Source: JAVVHE01 sp038238915
GTDB taxonomy: Bacteria > Pseudomonadota > Alphaproteobacteria > Sphingomonadales > Sphingomonadaceae
Direction of reading: 5' to 3'
Length of the DNA stretch: 64,000 bases
Assembly: GCA_038238915.1 (NCBI GenBank)
Contig: JBBSFH010000001.1
Coordinates: 124,001 to 188,000, forward strand
The notes below the pieces were generated by a model. The model was given only the letters and a program-made list of their open reading frames with translations. It was not told the origin of the DNA and did no database searches. Position 1 is the first letter of the stretch. Each line of letters begins with the position of its first letter. A program made the position numbers and the translations under genes. Shown here piece by piece: positions 44,650 through 53,385 of this stretch.

Positions 44650-46578
44650 ATGGCGGCGCAGGCCAGAGAGGGCACGACGCCGCCGCCCCACACCAGCGCG
44701 CCCGAGGCGGCGCATCACGGGCCGCGCGAGGGAGTGGCCAAGCTCGCGGTGGGCGCGGTGGGCGTTGTATTCGGCGATATCGGGACGAGCCCGCTCTATG
44801 CGCTCAAGACGAGCCTGAACGGTCCGCACAAGCTTCCGATCGATTCGTTTCACATCATGGGCGTGATCAGCCTGTTCTTCTGGTCGATGATTATCGTGGT
44901 AACGCTGAAATATGTCGTGGTGACGCTGCGCGCGGACAATCGCGGCGAGGGTGGATCGCTGGCGTTGCTGGCGCTGCTCTCGCGCTCGCTGCCGCGCGGT
45001 CACCGCGTGGCCGGGCTGGCGATCCTGGGCGTGCTGGCGACGGCGCTGTTCTACGGCGATTCGATGATCACCCCCGCGATCTCGGTCCTGTCGGCGGTCG
45101 AGGGGCTGAAGGTGGTCGAGGCGCAGATGACGCCGTATGTCATCCCGCTCAGTCTGGCGATTATCGTCGGGCTGTTTTTCATCCAGTCGCGCGGTACCGC
45201 CCGGGTAGGCGCGCTGTTCGGGCCGATCATGCTGCTCTATTTTGCGGTGATCGCGGTGCTCGGTGTCATGAACATCTTGCGCGAGCCCGAAGTGCTGGGC
45301 GCGCTCAGCCCGGTGCACGCGATCGCCTTCTTTGCGCGCGATCCGTTACTGGCGTTCCTCGCACTCGGATCGGTAGTGCTTGCGATCACGGGGGCGGAGG
45401 CGCTCTATGCGGACATGGGCCATTTCGGTCGCAAGCCGATCGCTGCGTCGTGGCTGTTCCTGGTGCTGCCCTGTCTGATGCTCAACTATATGGGCCAAGG
45501 TGCGCTTCTGATCGTCGCACCCGCGACGATCGAGAACCCTTTCTTCCTGATGGCGCCCGAGACGCTGCGGCTGCCGCTGGTGATTCTCTCCACGATGGCG
45601 ACGATCATCGCGAGCCAGGCGGTCATCTCGGGCGCATTTTCGGTCACGCAGCAGGCCGCGCAACTGGGGTTTCTGCCGCGCATCCGCATCATGCACACAT
45701 CGGCGACCGCGCGCGGGCAAATCTATGTACCGCTCGTCAACTGGATGCTGATGATCTTCGTGCTGCTTCTGGTCATGGGCTTCCGCAGTTCGGACAATCT
45801 GGCATCTGCCTATGGCATCGCAGTCACGGGAACGATGTTCATCACCACGTGCATGCTTTCGGTACTGATCCTCGGCGTGTGGAAGTGGAACAAACTCTAC
45901 GCGGTCCCGCTGCTCGGGCTGTTGTTCGTAGTGGACGGGGCGTATTTCGCTTCGAACATGACGAAGATCGTAGACGGCGGCTGGTTCCCGCTGACGATTG
46001 GCGCGATCGTGTTCACGCTGCTGACCACCTGGTCGAAGGGTCGCGAGCTGGTGATCGCCCGACTGCGCGAGGGCGCGATGCCGATCGAGGTGTTCATCCG
46101 CTCGGCGCGAGGAAGCGCGCAGCGCGTGGGCGGCACGGCGGTGTTCATGACCGCATCCCCCGAAGGCGTGCCGCACGCGCTGCTGCACAATCTCAAGCAC
46201 AACAAGGTGCTGCACGAGCGCGTGGTGATCCTGACGGTACTGATCGAGGAAGTGCCGGTGGTCGATGAGGAAAACCGCATCGAGTACAAAGACCTCGGCG
46301 ACAATTTCTACCGGATCGTGGTCCGATACGGCTTCATGCAGGAGCCCGATGTGCCGGCCGCGCTGAAGAAGGTGGAGCATTGCGGGCCGAGTTTTCGCAT
46401 GATGGACACGAGCTTTTTCCTCGCGCGGCAGACTTTGCTTGCGAGCGACCGTCCGGGCATGGCGCTGTGGCGCGAGAAGCTGTTCGCGTGGATGCTGCAG
46501 AACGCCGAAACCGCGATGAGTTTCTTCAAGCTTCCAACCAACCGCGTGGTGGAATTGGGCAGCCAAGTCGAGATTTAG
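44650..46578 (+). CDS. kup: Low-affinity potassium transporter Kup
   Basis: A 642-residue K+/H+ symporter with about 12 membrane helices and a cytoplasmic C-terminal domain. GVVFGDIGTSPLYALKT is the family's N-terminal signature; ALFYGDSMITPAISVLSA, ADMGHFGRKPI and NYMGQGAL follow. The first 28 residues are a His/Pro-rich extension. No clear Shine-Dalgarno precedes the ATG. It is a stand-alone gene, divergent from ald. Confidence 0.96.
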   Translation: MAAQAREGTTPPPHTSAPEAAHHGPREGVAKLAVGAVGVVFGDIGTSPLYALKTSLNGPHKLPIDSFHIMGVISLFFWSMIIVVTLKYVVVTLRADNRGEGGSLALLALLSRSLPRGHRVAGLAILGVLATALFYGDSMITPAISVLSAVEGLKVVEAQMTPYVIPLSLAIIVGLFFIQSRGTARVGALFGPIMLLYFAVIAVLGVMNILREPEVLGALSPVHAIAFFARDPLLAFLALGSVVLAITGAEALYADMGHFGRKPIAASWLFLVLPCLMLNYMGQGALLIVAPATIENPFFLMAPETLRLPLVILSTMATIIASQAVISGAFSVTQQAAQLGFLPRIRIMHTSATARGQIYVPLVNWMLMIFVLLLVMGFRSSDNLASAYGIAVTGTMFITTCMLSVLILGVWKWNKLYAVPLLGLLFVVDGAYFASNMTKIVDGGWFPLTIGAIVFTLLTTWSKGRELVIARLREGAMPIEVFIRSARGSAQRVGGTAVFMTASPEGVPHALLHNLKHNKVLHERVVILTVLIEEVPVVDEENRIEYKDLGDNFYRIVVRYGFMQEPDVPAALKKVEHCGPSFRMMDTSFFLARQTLLASDRPGMALWREKLFAWMLQNAETAMSFFKLPTNRVVELGSQVEI

Positions 46579-46655
46579 GCGGCTCGGCCCGCAACCCGGC
46601 GCGTTGGTGCTGCGTTACCGCTTACGGTCGATCTCGGCCGCCAAGGGGACGGTCC

Positions 46656-47237
46656 ATGTGGAAGCCTGCGATTCTCGCCATCACACTACTTGCGGCGGCA
46701 CCCGCCTATGCGCTGACAAACCTGCTCGCCAATCCGGGTTTCGAGACCGGTGCGCTCGCACCCTGGGCGGAAGGCCGCGACGGATCGAACTTCGGCCCGC
46801 TGGAACACTGGACCGTCACCGCTGCCGCCGCGCACAGCGGCCGCTTCGGTGCGGAGGCGGTCAACAATTTCGAGCTGCGGCAGGACTTTGCGCCAACACC
46901 GGTCAGCGCGATCAAGCAGCTTTCATTCTGGGTGGAGCATCCGGCTTCGGAGTTCGTCCCGACCGTAGTCTCCTATTTCTACAGCGATGGCACCGAGGGC
47001 ACCGATCTGGCCATCACGCTCACAACTGGCTGGGAATTCTTCGACCTGACGGCCGATCTGGACCCGACACGGACGCTCACCGGCTTCTCGATCTTCGGCT
47101 ATTTCGGCGATCCGGTCCCTCTGACGCGCTTTGACGATGCGGCCATACTGGTGGCTGGCGTGCCCGAACCTGCCGCGTTCGCGCTGCTCGGGGTTGGGGC
47201 TGCGCTGCTGGCGGGGGTTCGTCGGCGGGCGGCTTGA
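46656..47237 (+). CDS. PEP-CTERM protein with carbohydrate-binding-like fold
   Basis: A 193-residue exported protein with a signal peptide (MWKPAILAITLLAAAPAYA). The mature part begins LTNLLANPGFETGALAPW, a common start of CBM4/9-like jelly rolls. The C-terminus VPEPAAFALLGVGAALLAG then VRRRAA is a PEP-CTERM sorting signal. AGGGGA precedes the ATG. It may be a small matrix or glycan-binding protein. Third PEP-CTERM protein in the window. Confidence 0.82.
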   Translation: MWKPAILAITLLAAAPAYALTNLLANPGFETGALAPWAEGRDGSNFGPLEHWTVTAAAAHSGRFGAEAVNNFELRQDFAPTPVSAIKQLSFWVEHPASEFVPTVVSYFYSDGTEGTDLAITLTTGWEFFDLTADLDPTRTLTGFSIFGYFGDPVPLTRFDDAAILVAGVPEPAAFALLGVGAALLAGVRRRAA

Positions 47238-47279
47238 GGCAATTGGCGGTGAAGCGCTGCGTCGGCTAACCCGCCCGCA

Positions 47280-48428
47280 ATGGCCAGTCTCGCATCGCCC
47301 GCACCGCTGACGGCGGCCACCTCGCCCGTCGGGGCGGATTACGTCCGCCTCCTCGCCACCGGGCAGCTCCAGCCCGATCCGGCGCAGGCCGCTGCTGTCG
47401 CACGGCTTAGCCAACTGGCGACCGGCCTGGCGTCCGCTTCGCCGCCACCCGGCACCTTCGCCCGCCTTCTGGGCCGCAGACCCGCACCGGCACCACGCGG
47501 CGTCTATCTCTGGGGCGGGGTCGGCCGCGGCAAGACGATGCTGATGGACCTGTTTTATGCGAGTGCGCCCGGGTCGAAGCGCCGTGTCCACCATCACCCC
47601 TTCATGCTCGACATCCACGCGCGGCTGTTCGATCTGCGCCACCAGCAGACGCCCGATCCGCTGATCACCATCGCCAACCGGCTCGCCGCCGAGGCGCGGC
47701 TGCTGTGCCTCGACGAGTTCTACGTCCGCGATCCTGCCGATGCGATGATCATGGGGCGGCTGTTCACCGCGCTGATCGAGTCGGGGGTGACCGTGGTCAC
47801 CACCTCCAACCGGCCGCCGCGCGACCTGTACAGGGACGGCCTCAACCGTGCGCTGTTCCTCCCCTTCATCGATTTCGTCGAAACCCGCCTCAACGTGCTC
47901 GCGCTCGATGGGTCGATCGATTACCGGCTTGATCGGCTCGGCGGCCTGCCGACGTGGTATGTCCCCAATGGTCCCGCAGCCACGGCAGCGCTGAGCGAAG
48001 TGTTCTTCCGCCTGACCGATTTCCCCGTGGAAGACCGCGCGAACGTACCGACCGCGACGATTCCGGTGGAGGGAGGGCGCACGCTGTTCGTCCCCAAATC
48101 CCTGAAGGGCGTGGCGGTGTTCAGCTTCAAGCGCCTGTGCGGTCAACCGCTCGGCAGCGCGGACTATCTCGCACTGGCGCGCGCTTACCACACGCTGATC
48201 CTCGTCGGCATTCCGATTCTCACGCCCGATAATCGCAACGAAGCCGCACGCTTCACACTGTTGATCGATACGCTTTACGAGACGCGCACCAAGCTGCTCG
48301 CGGCCGCCAACGCCGAACCTTACCAAATATACCCTCTTGGAGAGGGCAGTTTCGAGTATGAACGCACTGCGTCCCGGCTGGCGGAAATGCGTTCAGCGGA
48401 CTATCTGGCGCTGGGGCACTGTAGTTAA
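47280..48428 (+). CDS. zapE: AFG1/ZapE-like ATPase
   Basis: A 382-residue AAA-type ATPase. Walker A GGVGRGKT (about 78-85), Walker B LLCLDEFYV, and sensor TTSNRPPRDLYRDGLNR, characteristic of ZapE (cell-division associated) and mitochondrial AFG1. In many alphaproteobacteria it lies directly before mdh; here an efflux pair separates them. No clear ribosome site. It follows the PEP-CTERM gene by 42 nt. Confidence 0.93.
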   Translation: MASLASPAPLTAATSPVGADYVRLLATGQLQPDPAQAAAVARLSQLATGLASASPPPGTFARLLGRRPAPAPRGVYLWGGVGRGKTMLMDLFYASAPGSKRRVHHHPFMLDIHARLFDLRHQQTPDPLITIANRLAAEARLLCLDEFYVRDPADAMIMGRLFTALIESGVTVVTTSNRPPRDLYRDGLNRALFLPFIDFVETRLNVLALDGSIDYRLDRLGGLPTWYVPNGPAATAALSEVFFRLTDFPVEDRANVPTATIPVEGGRTLFVPKSLKGVAVFSFKRLCGQPLGSADYLALARAYHTLILVGIPILTPDNRNEAARFTLLIDTLYETRTKLLAAANAEPYQIYPLGEGSFEYERTASRLAEMRSADYLALGHCS

Positions 48429-48440
48429 AAGCATCCGATT

Positions 48441-49469
48441 TTGCGCAAATTGATCTTCCCGCTGATCCTGGCGGCCATGTTGATCACCGGCGGCGTCTAT
48501 GGCTGGCGGTGGTGGACAGTGGGCCGATTCCAGGAGAGCACCGACAACGCCTACGTCGAGGCGGATACTGCCGTGATCGCGCCGCGCGTGGCAGGGTATG
48601 TGGAAACGGTTGCGGTCACGGACAATCAGGCGGTGCGCGCGGGGGCGTTGCTCTTCACGCTCGATGCCCACGATTATGACGCTGCAGCGGCACGGTTGCG
48701 GGCAGACATGGCGCAGGCGCGCGCCGGGCTGGCGACCGTGGGGGCAAGCACTGCGACACAGGCGAATGCGATCGCCGAATACCGCGCGGGCGTGGCCTCG
48801 GCGCTGGCGCAGCTCGCGCAGGCTCGAGCCGATCTCGCGCGCATCGAGCCCATTTATAAAAAGGGTTTCGCCACCAAAGCTACCTACGATGCCGCTGTCG
48901 CGGCAGCAGCGAGCCGCGCGGCCGATCTGGTCCGCGCGCAGGCGCTGGTGACTACGCAAGGCTCGCAGCGCGCCGCGACCGCGAGCCAGAGCGGCGGCGC
49001 GCGCGCGCAGATTGCCGCCGCGCAGGCCGCGATGGCTCAGGCCGAGCTGAACCGCAGTTACACGCAGGTGGTAGCGCCCATCGACGGGGTGGTCGGCAAT
49101 CGAAGCGTGCGCGTGGGCGAATATGTGAAGGCGGGCCAGCAGACGATGGTGATCGTGCCGCTCGGCGCCGCTTATCTGATCGCCAACTTCAAGGAAACGC
49201 AGGTGGCGAAGATGGCCCCCGGCCAGCGCGTGACGCTGAAGGCGGACGCGTTTCCGGACGCGAAGATTACCGGGCGCGTGGAAAGCCTCTCGCCCGCTTC
49301 CGGTTCCCAATATTCGATCCTGCCGCCCGAGAATGCGACGGGCAATTTCACCAAGATCGTCCAGCGCATCCCGGTGCGCATCGCGATCGATCGACCACTG
49401 CCCGTTGGCGTTCGGCTAGCTCCCGGCATGTCGGTCAAGGCGACGGTGGACCTGCGCGCCCATGGCTAG
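48441..49469 (+). CDS. HlyD/EmrA-type membrane fusion protein
   Basis: A 342-residue periplasmic adaptor: membrane anchor (about 4-21), ESTDNAYVEADTAVIAPRVAG (first barrel-sandwich half), a long Ala-rich coiled coil (about 70-190), VVAPIDGVVGNRSVRVGEYV (second half) and a beta-barrel. The start is TTG at 48441, 12 nt after zapE, without an evident Shine-Dalgarno. Coupled to the DHA2 transporter by an 8-nt overlap. Likely exports drugs or toxic hydrophobic compounds with an outer-membrane factor encoded elsewhere. Confidence 0.88.
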   Translation: MRKLIFPLILAAMLITGGVYGWRWWTVGRFQESTDNAYVEADTAVIAPRVAGYVETVAVTDNQAVRAGALLFTLDAHDYDAAAARLRADMAQARAGLATVGASTATQANAIAEYRAGVASALAQLAQARADLARIEPIYKKGFATKATYDAAVAAAASRAADLVRAQALVTTQGSQRAATASQSGGARAQIAAAQAAMAQAELNRSYTQVVAPIDGVVGNRSVRVGEYVKAGQQTMVIVPLGAAYLIANFKETQVAKMAPGQRVTLKADAFPDAKITGRVESLSPASGSQYSILPPENATGNFTKIVQRIPVRIAIDRPLPVGVRLAPGMSVKATVDLRAHG

Positions 49470-51069
49470 CATCGCGGCTCCGGTCGGCTCCGCGATCGTC
49501 AGGCCCGCGCCCATCCCCGGCCGCGAGCCGTTCCCGCCGCTGCGCACGGTCGCCGGGTTCGCGCTCATGGCGATCGGCATGTTCATGGCGATCCTCGACA
49601 TCCAGATCGTCGCCGCCTCGCTCGGGCAGATCCAGGCGGGGCTCGCGGCGAGCGCGGACGAGATCAGCTGGGTGCAGACGAGCTATCTCGTCGCCGAGGT
49701 GGTGATGGTGCCGCTCAGCGGCTTCCTGTCCCGCGCACTATCGATGCGCCGCCTGTTCCTGATTTCCGCGGGCGGTTTCGTGCTTTCGAGCATCCTGTGC
49801 GCCACCGCCACCACGATCAACGAGATGATCGTCTTCCGCGCGCTGCAGGGCTTCATCGGCGGCGCGATGATCCCGACCACCTATGCGGCGAGCTTCATCA
49901 TTTTCCCGCGCCGCTTCCAGACGCAGGTGACGGTTGCGATTGCGCTGCTTGTGACGCTTGCGCCCACGGTCGGGCCAACGGTGGGAGGCATCCTTACCGA
50001 CGCATTTTCTTGGCACTGGATTTTTCTGATCAATGTGGTTCCGGGCATGATCTGCGTCGCCGGTGTCTATGCGTTCGTCGAGCGCACGCCCGCCGACATC
50101 CCGCTGTTGAAGCGCATCGACATCCTGGGTCTCGTCCTGATGGCACTGTTCCTGATGGGGCTCGATTACGTGCTGGAGGAGGGCGCGCGCCACGATTGGC
50201 TGGCGGACACGACGGTGCGCACCGTCGCGATTATCTCCGCGTTCGCCAGCGTCGGCTTCTTCTGGCGCGCGACCACCGCAGCCGAGCCGATCGTGGACCT
50301 GCGGCCGTTCCGGAACCGCAACTTCGCTGGTGCGTGCCTGTTGCAGCTCACGCTCGGCATCGGCCTGTTCGGGCTGACCTATCTCTACCCGCTGTTCCTC
50401 GGCCGCATCGGCCAGCTCAGCGCCGCGCAGATCGGTGAGACGCTGTTCGTCACCGGGCTGACGATGATGCTGACCGCGCCCATTTTCGGCCGCATCGCGC
50501 GGCTGACCGATCCGCGCCTCGTATGCTCGGCAGGGTTCCTGTTCATGGCCGCGAGCACGTGGCTTACTCAAGGGTTGACCGCCGAGTGGCGCTTCGACGA
50601 GCTGATCCTGCCGCAGATCCTGCGCGGCTGCGGGCTGATGTGCGGGATCGTGTCGACCAGCGTGATCGCCTTTGCCACGCTGCCGCGCGAAACGGTGGGC
50701 CAGGCCGCGCCGCTGTTCACGCTCACGCGCAACATCGGCGGCGCGGTGGGTTTGGCGGGGCTGAACACGCTGCTGCTCGCGCGGTTCGATTTCCACTGGC
50801 AGCGCATCGGCGAGAGCGTGACGATGGCGCGCGCGGACATTGTCCAGCGCATGGATGCGCTGCAGGGCATGGCGGACGCGCGCGGCCTCGATCCCGATCT
50901 TGTCCCCGCGCGGCTCATGGCCCGCCAGGTCGCCGAGCAGGCGAGCACGATGAGCTATGCGGATGCGTTCGTGGTGCTTGGCTATACTTTCGTGGCGATG
51001 GCGGCGATCCCGTTCCTGCTCAGGCGCCCGCCCACCTTCGCCAGCGCCCCGCCACCGAGCGAACATTGA
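49462..51069 (+). CDS. DHA2-family (EmrB/QacA) drug:H+ antiporter
   Basis: A 535-residue, 14-helix MFS exporter. FMAILDIQIVAASLGQIQ (motif D1 of DHA2), SWVQTSYLVAEVVMVPLSG, and LAPTVGPTVGGILTD (motif C of antiporters). Overlaps the adaptor gene by 8 nt, forming an EmrAB-like pair. No TetR or MarR regulator is adjacent. The pair sits between zapE and mdh. Confidence 0.92.
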   Translation: MASIAAPVGSAIVRPAPIPGREPFPPLRTVAGFALMAIGMFMAILDIQIVAASLGQIQAGLAASADEISWVQTSYLVAEVVMVPLSGFLSRALSMRRLFLISAGGFVLSSILCATATTINEMIVFRALQGFIGGAMIPTTYAASFIIFPRRFQTQVTVAIALLVTLAPTVGPTVGGILTDAFSWHWIFLINVVPGMICVAGVYAFVERTPADIPLLKRIDILGLVLMALFLMGLDYVLEEGARHDWLADTTVRTVAIISAFASVGFFWRATTAAEPIVDLRPFRNRNFAGACLLQLTLGIGLFGLTYLYPLFLGRIGQLSAAQIGETLFVTGLTMMLTAPIFGRIARLTDPRLVCSAGFLFMAASTWLTQGLTAEWRFDELILPQILRGCGLMCGIVSTSVIAFATLPRETVGQAAPLFTLTRNIGGAVGLAGLNTLLLARFDFHWQRIGESVTMARADIVQRMDALQGMADARGLDPDLVPARLMARQVAEQASTMSYADAFVVLGYTFVAMAAIPFLLRRPPTFASAPPPSEH

Positions 51070-51126
51070 CCGGGGCGCGGGCCGGACCCTAAGCCCCGCG
51101 CAACCCACGCTCAGGAGATTTGACCC

Positions 51127-52089
51127 ATGTCCCGTCCCAAGATCGCGCTCATCGGTGCCGGCAACATCGGCGGCACGCTCGCCCACCTGATCGCGCAGAA
51201 GGAACTGGGCGACGTGGTGATCTTCGACATCGCCGAGGGCCTGCCGCAGGGCAAGGCGCTGGACCTTTCGCAGGCGGGGCCGGTGGAGGGCGTGGATGTG
51301 CATCTTGTGGGCGCGAACGATTACGCCGGGATCGCGAGCGCGGACGTGGCGATCGTGACCGCAGGCGTCGCGCGCAAGCCGGGCATGTCGCGCGACGATC
51401 TACTGGGGATCAACCTGAAGGTGATGAAGGCGGTGGGCGAGGGCCTGAAGGCGCATGCGCCGAACGCGTTCGTGATCTGCGTCACCAATCCGCTGGACGC
51501 GATGGTTTGGGCGCTGCGCGAGTTCTCGGGGCTGCCGCATCACATGGTCGTGGGCATGGCAGGCGTTTTGGACAGTGCGCGCTTTCGGCATTTTCTCGCG
51601 GACGAGTTCAAGGTTTCTGTTCAGGACGTGACCGCCTTCGTGCTCGGTGGCCACGGCGACACGATGGTGCCGGTGCTCGAATATTCGACCGTGGCGGGCA
51701 TCCCGGTGCCCGAACTGATCGCGATGGGCTGGTCCACGCAGGAGCGCATCGACGCGATCGTGGCCCGCACCCGCGCAGGCGGCGGCGAGATCGTGGGATT
51801 GCTGAAGACGGGCAGCGCCTACTATGCCCCCGCCGCGAGCGCGGTGGCGATGGCGGAGAGCTACCTGCGCGACAAGAAGCGCGTCCTGCCATGCGCGGCA
51901 TGGGTGGACGGCGCCTATGGGCTGGACGGGCTGTACGTGGGCGTGCCGATCGTGATCGGCGAAGGCGGCGTCGAGCGCGTGGTGGAAATCAACCTCGGGG
52001 CGGCGGCGAAGGCCGGGTTCGAGGTGAGCGTGGCGGCGGTGCGGGAATTGCTGGTGGCTTGCAAAACGATCGATCCCGTTCTGAAATAA
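51127..52089 (+). CDS. mdh: Malate dehydrogenase
   Basis: A 320-residue LDH-like malate dehydrogenase. NAD site ALIGAGNIGGTLAHLIA; substrate Arg in AGVARKPGMSRDDLL; catalytic His in LGGHGDTMVP. AGGAG lies upstream of the ATG (CAGGAGATTTGACCC). In sphingomonads sucC usually follows; here a restriction-modification pair begins 6 nt downstream. Confidence 0.97.
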   Translation: MSRPKIALIGAGNIGGTLAHLIAQKELGDVVIFDIAEGLPQGKALDLSQAGPVEGVDVHLVGANDYAGIASADVAIVTAGVARKPGMSRDDLLGINLKVMKAVGEGLKAHAPNAFVICVTNPLDAMVWALREFSGLPHHMVVGMAGVLDSARFRHFLADEFKVSVQDVTAFVLGGHGDTMVPVLEYSTVAGIPVPELIAMGWSTQERIDAIVARTRAGGGEIVGLLKTGSAYYAPAASAVAMAESYLRDKKRVLPCAAWVDGAYGLDGLYVGVPIVIGEGGVERVVEINLGAAAKAGFEVSVAAVRELLVACKTIDPVLK

Positions 52090-52095
52090 CCGGAC

Positions 52096-52680
52096 ATGGC
52101 GCTCGAACTCATCCCCGAAGCGAGCCGTGCGGCTTGGGAAGTTCATGAGTGGAAACATGCCTGCGCGATCCTCGCGGGTGATTTCCCTTCGGAATGGGCC
52201 GACATACTCGGCCTGCTGCGAACCTTCCGGCTCCGACGCGAATGGATCGAGGTGGGCGGCGGTAACCGTTCCAAAGTAGCAATCGCCATCGACGGCTTTC
52301 TCGCCGAGCGCGGCTGGACCGCAAAAGGCTTCGATACGCGCGTTGAAGTGGACCAAGTTTCGATGGCATCGCCGACCCATGAGGTCGATTGCTACAAAAA
52401 CCGGGTCGCGCTGGAGGTGGAGTGGAATAACAAGGATCCATTCTTCGACCGGGACTTGAACAATTTCCGCCTACTGTTCGATCTAAGGGCCGTATCAGTC
52501 GGCGTGATCGTGACGCGAGCGGACGAGCTTCAATCGGTTTTCGGCGAGCTCGGACGCGGCGCGTCCTATGGCGCTTCGACAACGCACATGTCGAAATTGC
52601 TCCCGCGCGTTCGCGGCGGCGGCGGCGGCGGTTGCCCCTTGCTCGTGCTGGGCATAACGAGGGCCCTGTATGACGGATGA
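52096..52680 (+). CDS. BglII-family type II restriction endonuclease
   Basis: A 194-residue endonuclease. It aligns by pattern with BglII: D98-C-Y-K-N-R-V-A-L-E107-V-E109 has the same Asp-to-Glu spacing as BglII D84/E93, with E109 where BglII has Q95. The context HEVDCYKNRVALEVEWNNKD and LLFDLRAVSVGVIVTR is typical. It overlaps the methyltransferase by 11 nt. A (GGC)n tract encodes the family's glycine-rich stretch near the C-terminus. Recognition sequence is not predictable; BglII itself cuts AGATCT. Confidence 0.85.
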   Translation: MALELIPEASRAAWEVHEWKHACAILAGDFPSEWADILGLLRTFRLRREWIEVGGGNRSKVAIAIDGFLAERGWTAKGFDTRVEVDQVSMASPTHEVDCYKNRVALEVEWNNKDPFFDRDLNNFRLLFDLRAVSVGVIVTRADELQSVFGELGRGASYGASTTHMSKLLPRVRGGGGGGCPLLVLGITRALYDG

Positions 52681-53341
52681 CGCCCACGCCGGTTTTGATG
52701 CCACGCTGGATTTCGCGCGCACGGTCCGGGGCCGTAGGTTTGGCACCATCCTTGCCGATCCGCCATGGCGCTTCCAGAATCGTACCGGCAAGATGGCTCC
52801 GGAGCACAGACGGCTTTCGCGCTACGGCACGCTCGATCTGGAAGCGATCAAGTCATTGCCCGTCGCGGCCGCAGCGGCGGACCCGGCGCACCTCTATCTC
52901 TGGGTACCGAACGCTCTCCTCCCCGAAGGCCTTGCGGTCATGGCCGCGTGGGGCTTCGCCTACAAATCGAACATCGTCTGGCACAAGGTCCGAAAGGACG
53001 GAGGGTCGGACGGGCGCGGCGTCGGCTTTTACTTCCGCAATGTGACTGAGCTGATCCTTTTTGGTGTACGCGGCAAGAACGCCCGCACAGGACCAGCGGG
53101 CCGCCGACAGGTCAATCTGCTCAGCACGCGCAAGCGTGAGCACAGCCGCAAGCCAGACGAAATTTTCGATATCATTGAAGCGTGTAGCGCCGCACCAAGG
53201 CTCGAGCTTTTTGCCCGCGGACCGCGACCGGGCTGGGTGTCGTGGGGCGATCAGGCGGACGATTACGAGATCGCCTGGGAGACTTACGCGAACAATAGTC
53301 AGTCGAACAGGCTAGCGCCGCTAATGGAAGCGGCCGAATAA
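52670..53341 (+). CDS. MT-A70-family adenine methyltransferase
   Basis: A 223-residue N6-adenine methyltransferase. Catalytic DPPW (D30-W33) in ILADPPWRFQNRTG; also HLYLWVPNALLPEGL, YKSNIVWHK and RPGWVSWGDQ, typical of the MT-A70 fold. The ATG at 52670 overlaps the restriction gene by 11 nt. Together they form a compact type II R-M module; the methyltransferase should protect the endonuclease's site. Confidence 0.9.
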   Translation: MTDDAHAGFDATLDFARTVRGRRFGTILADPPWRFQNRTGKMAPEHRRLSRYGTLDLEAIKSLPVAAAAADPAHLYLWVPNALLPEGLAVMAAWGFAYKSNIVWHKVRKDGGSDGRGVGFYFRNVTELILFGVRGKNARTGPAGRRQVNLLSTRKREHSRKPDEIFDIIEACSAAPRLELFARGPRPGWVSWGDQADDYEIAWETYANNSQSNRLAPLMEAAE

Positions 53342-53385
53342 TCTTGGCTATTCCGCTTTCCGCCGCCCTCCACCTCAGCCCCGCC

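Noticed and set aside
49738..51303. 521-codon minus-strand frame opposite the DHA2 transporter
   Set aside because: The transporter frame has clear helices and family motifs; the opposite is Arg/His-rich noise.
52613..52633. (GGC)n repeat in the restriction gene as a phase-variable tract
   Set aside because: It is a trinucleotide repeat, so length changes would not shift the frame, and the glycines fit the family.
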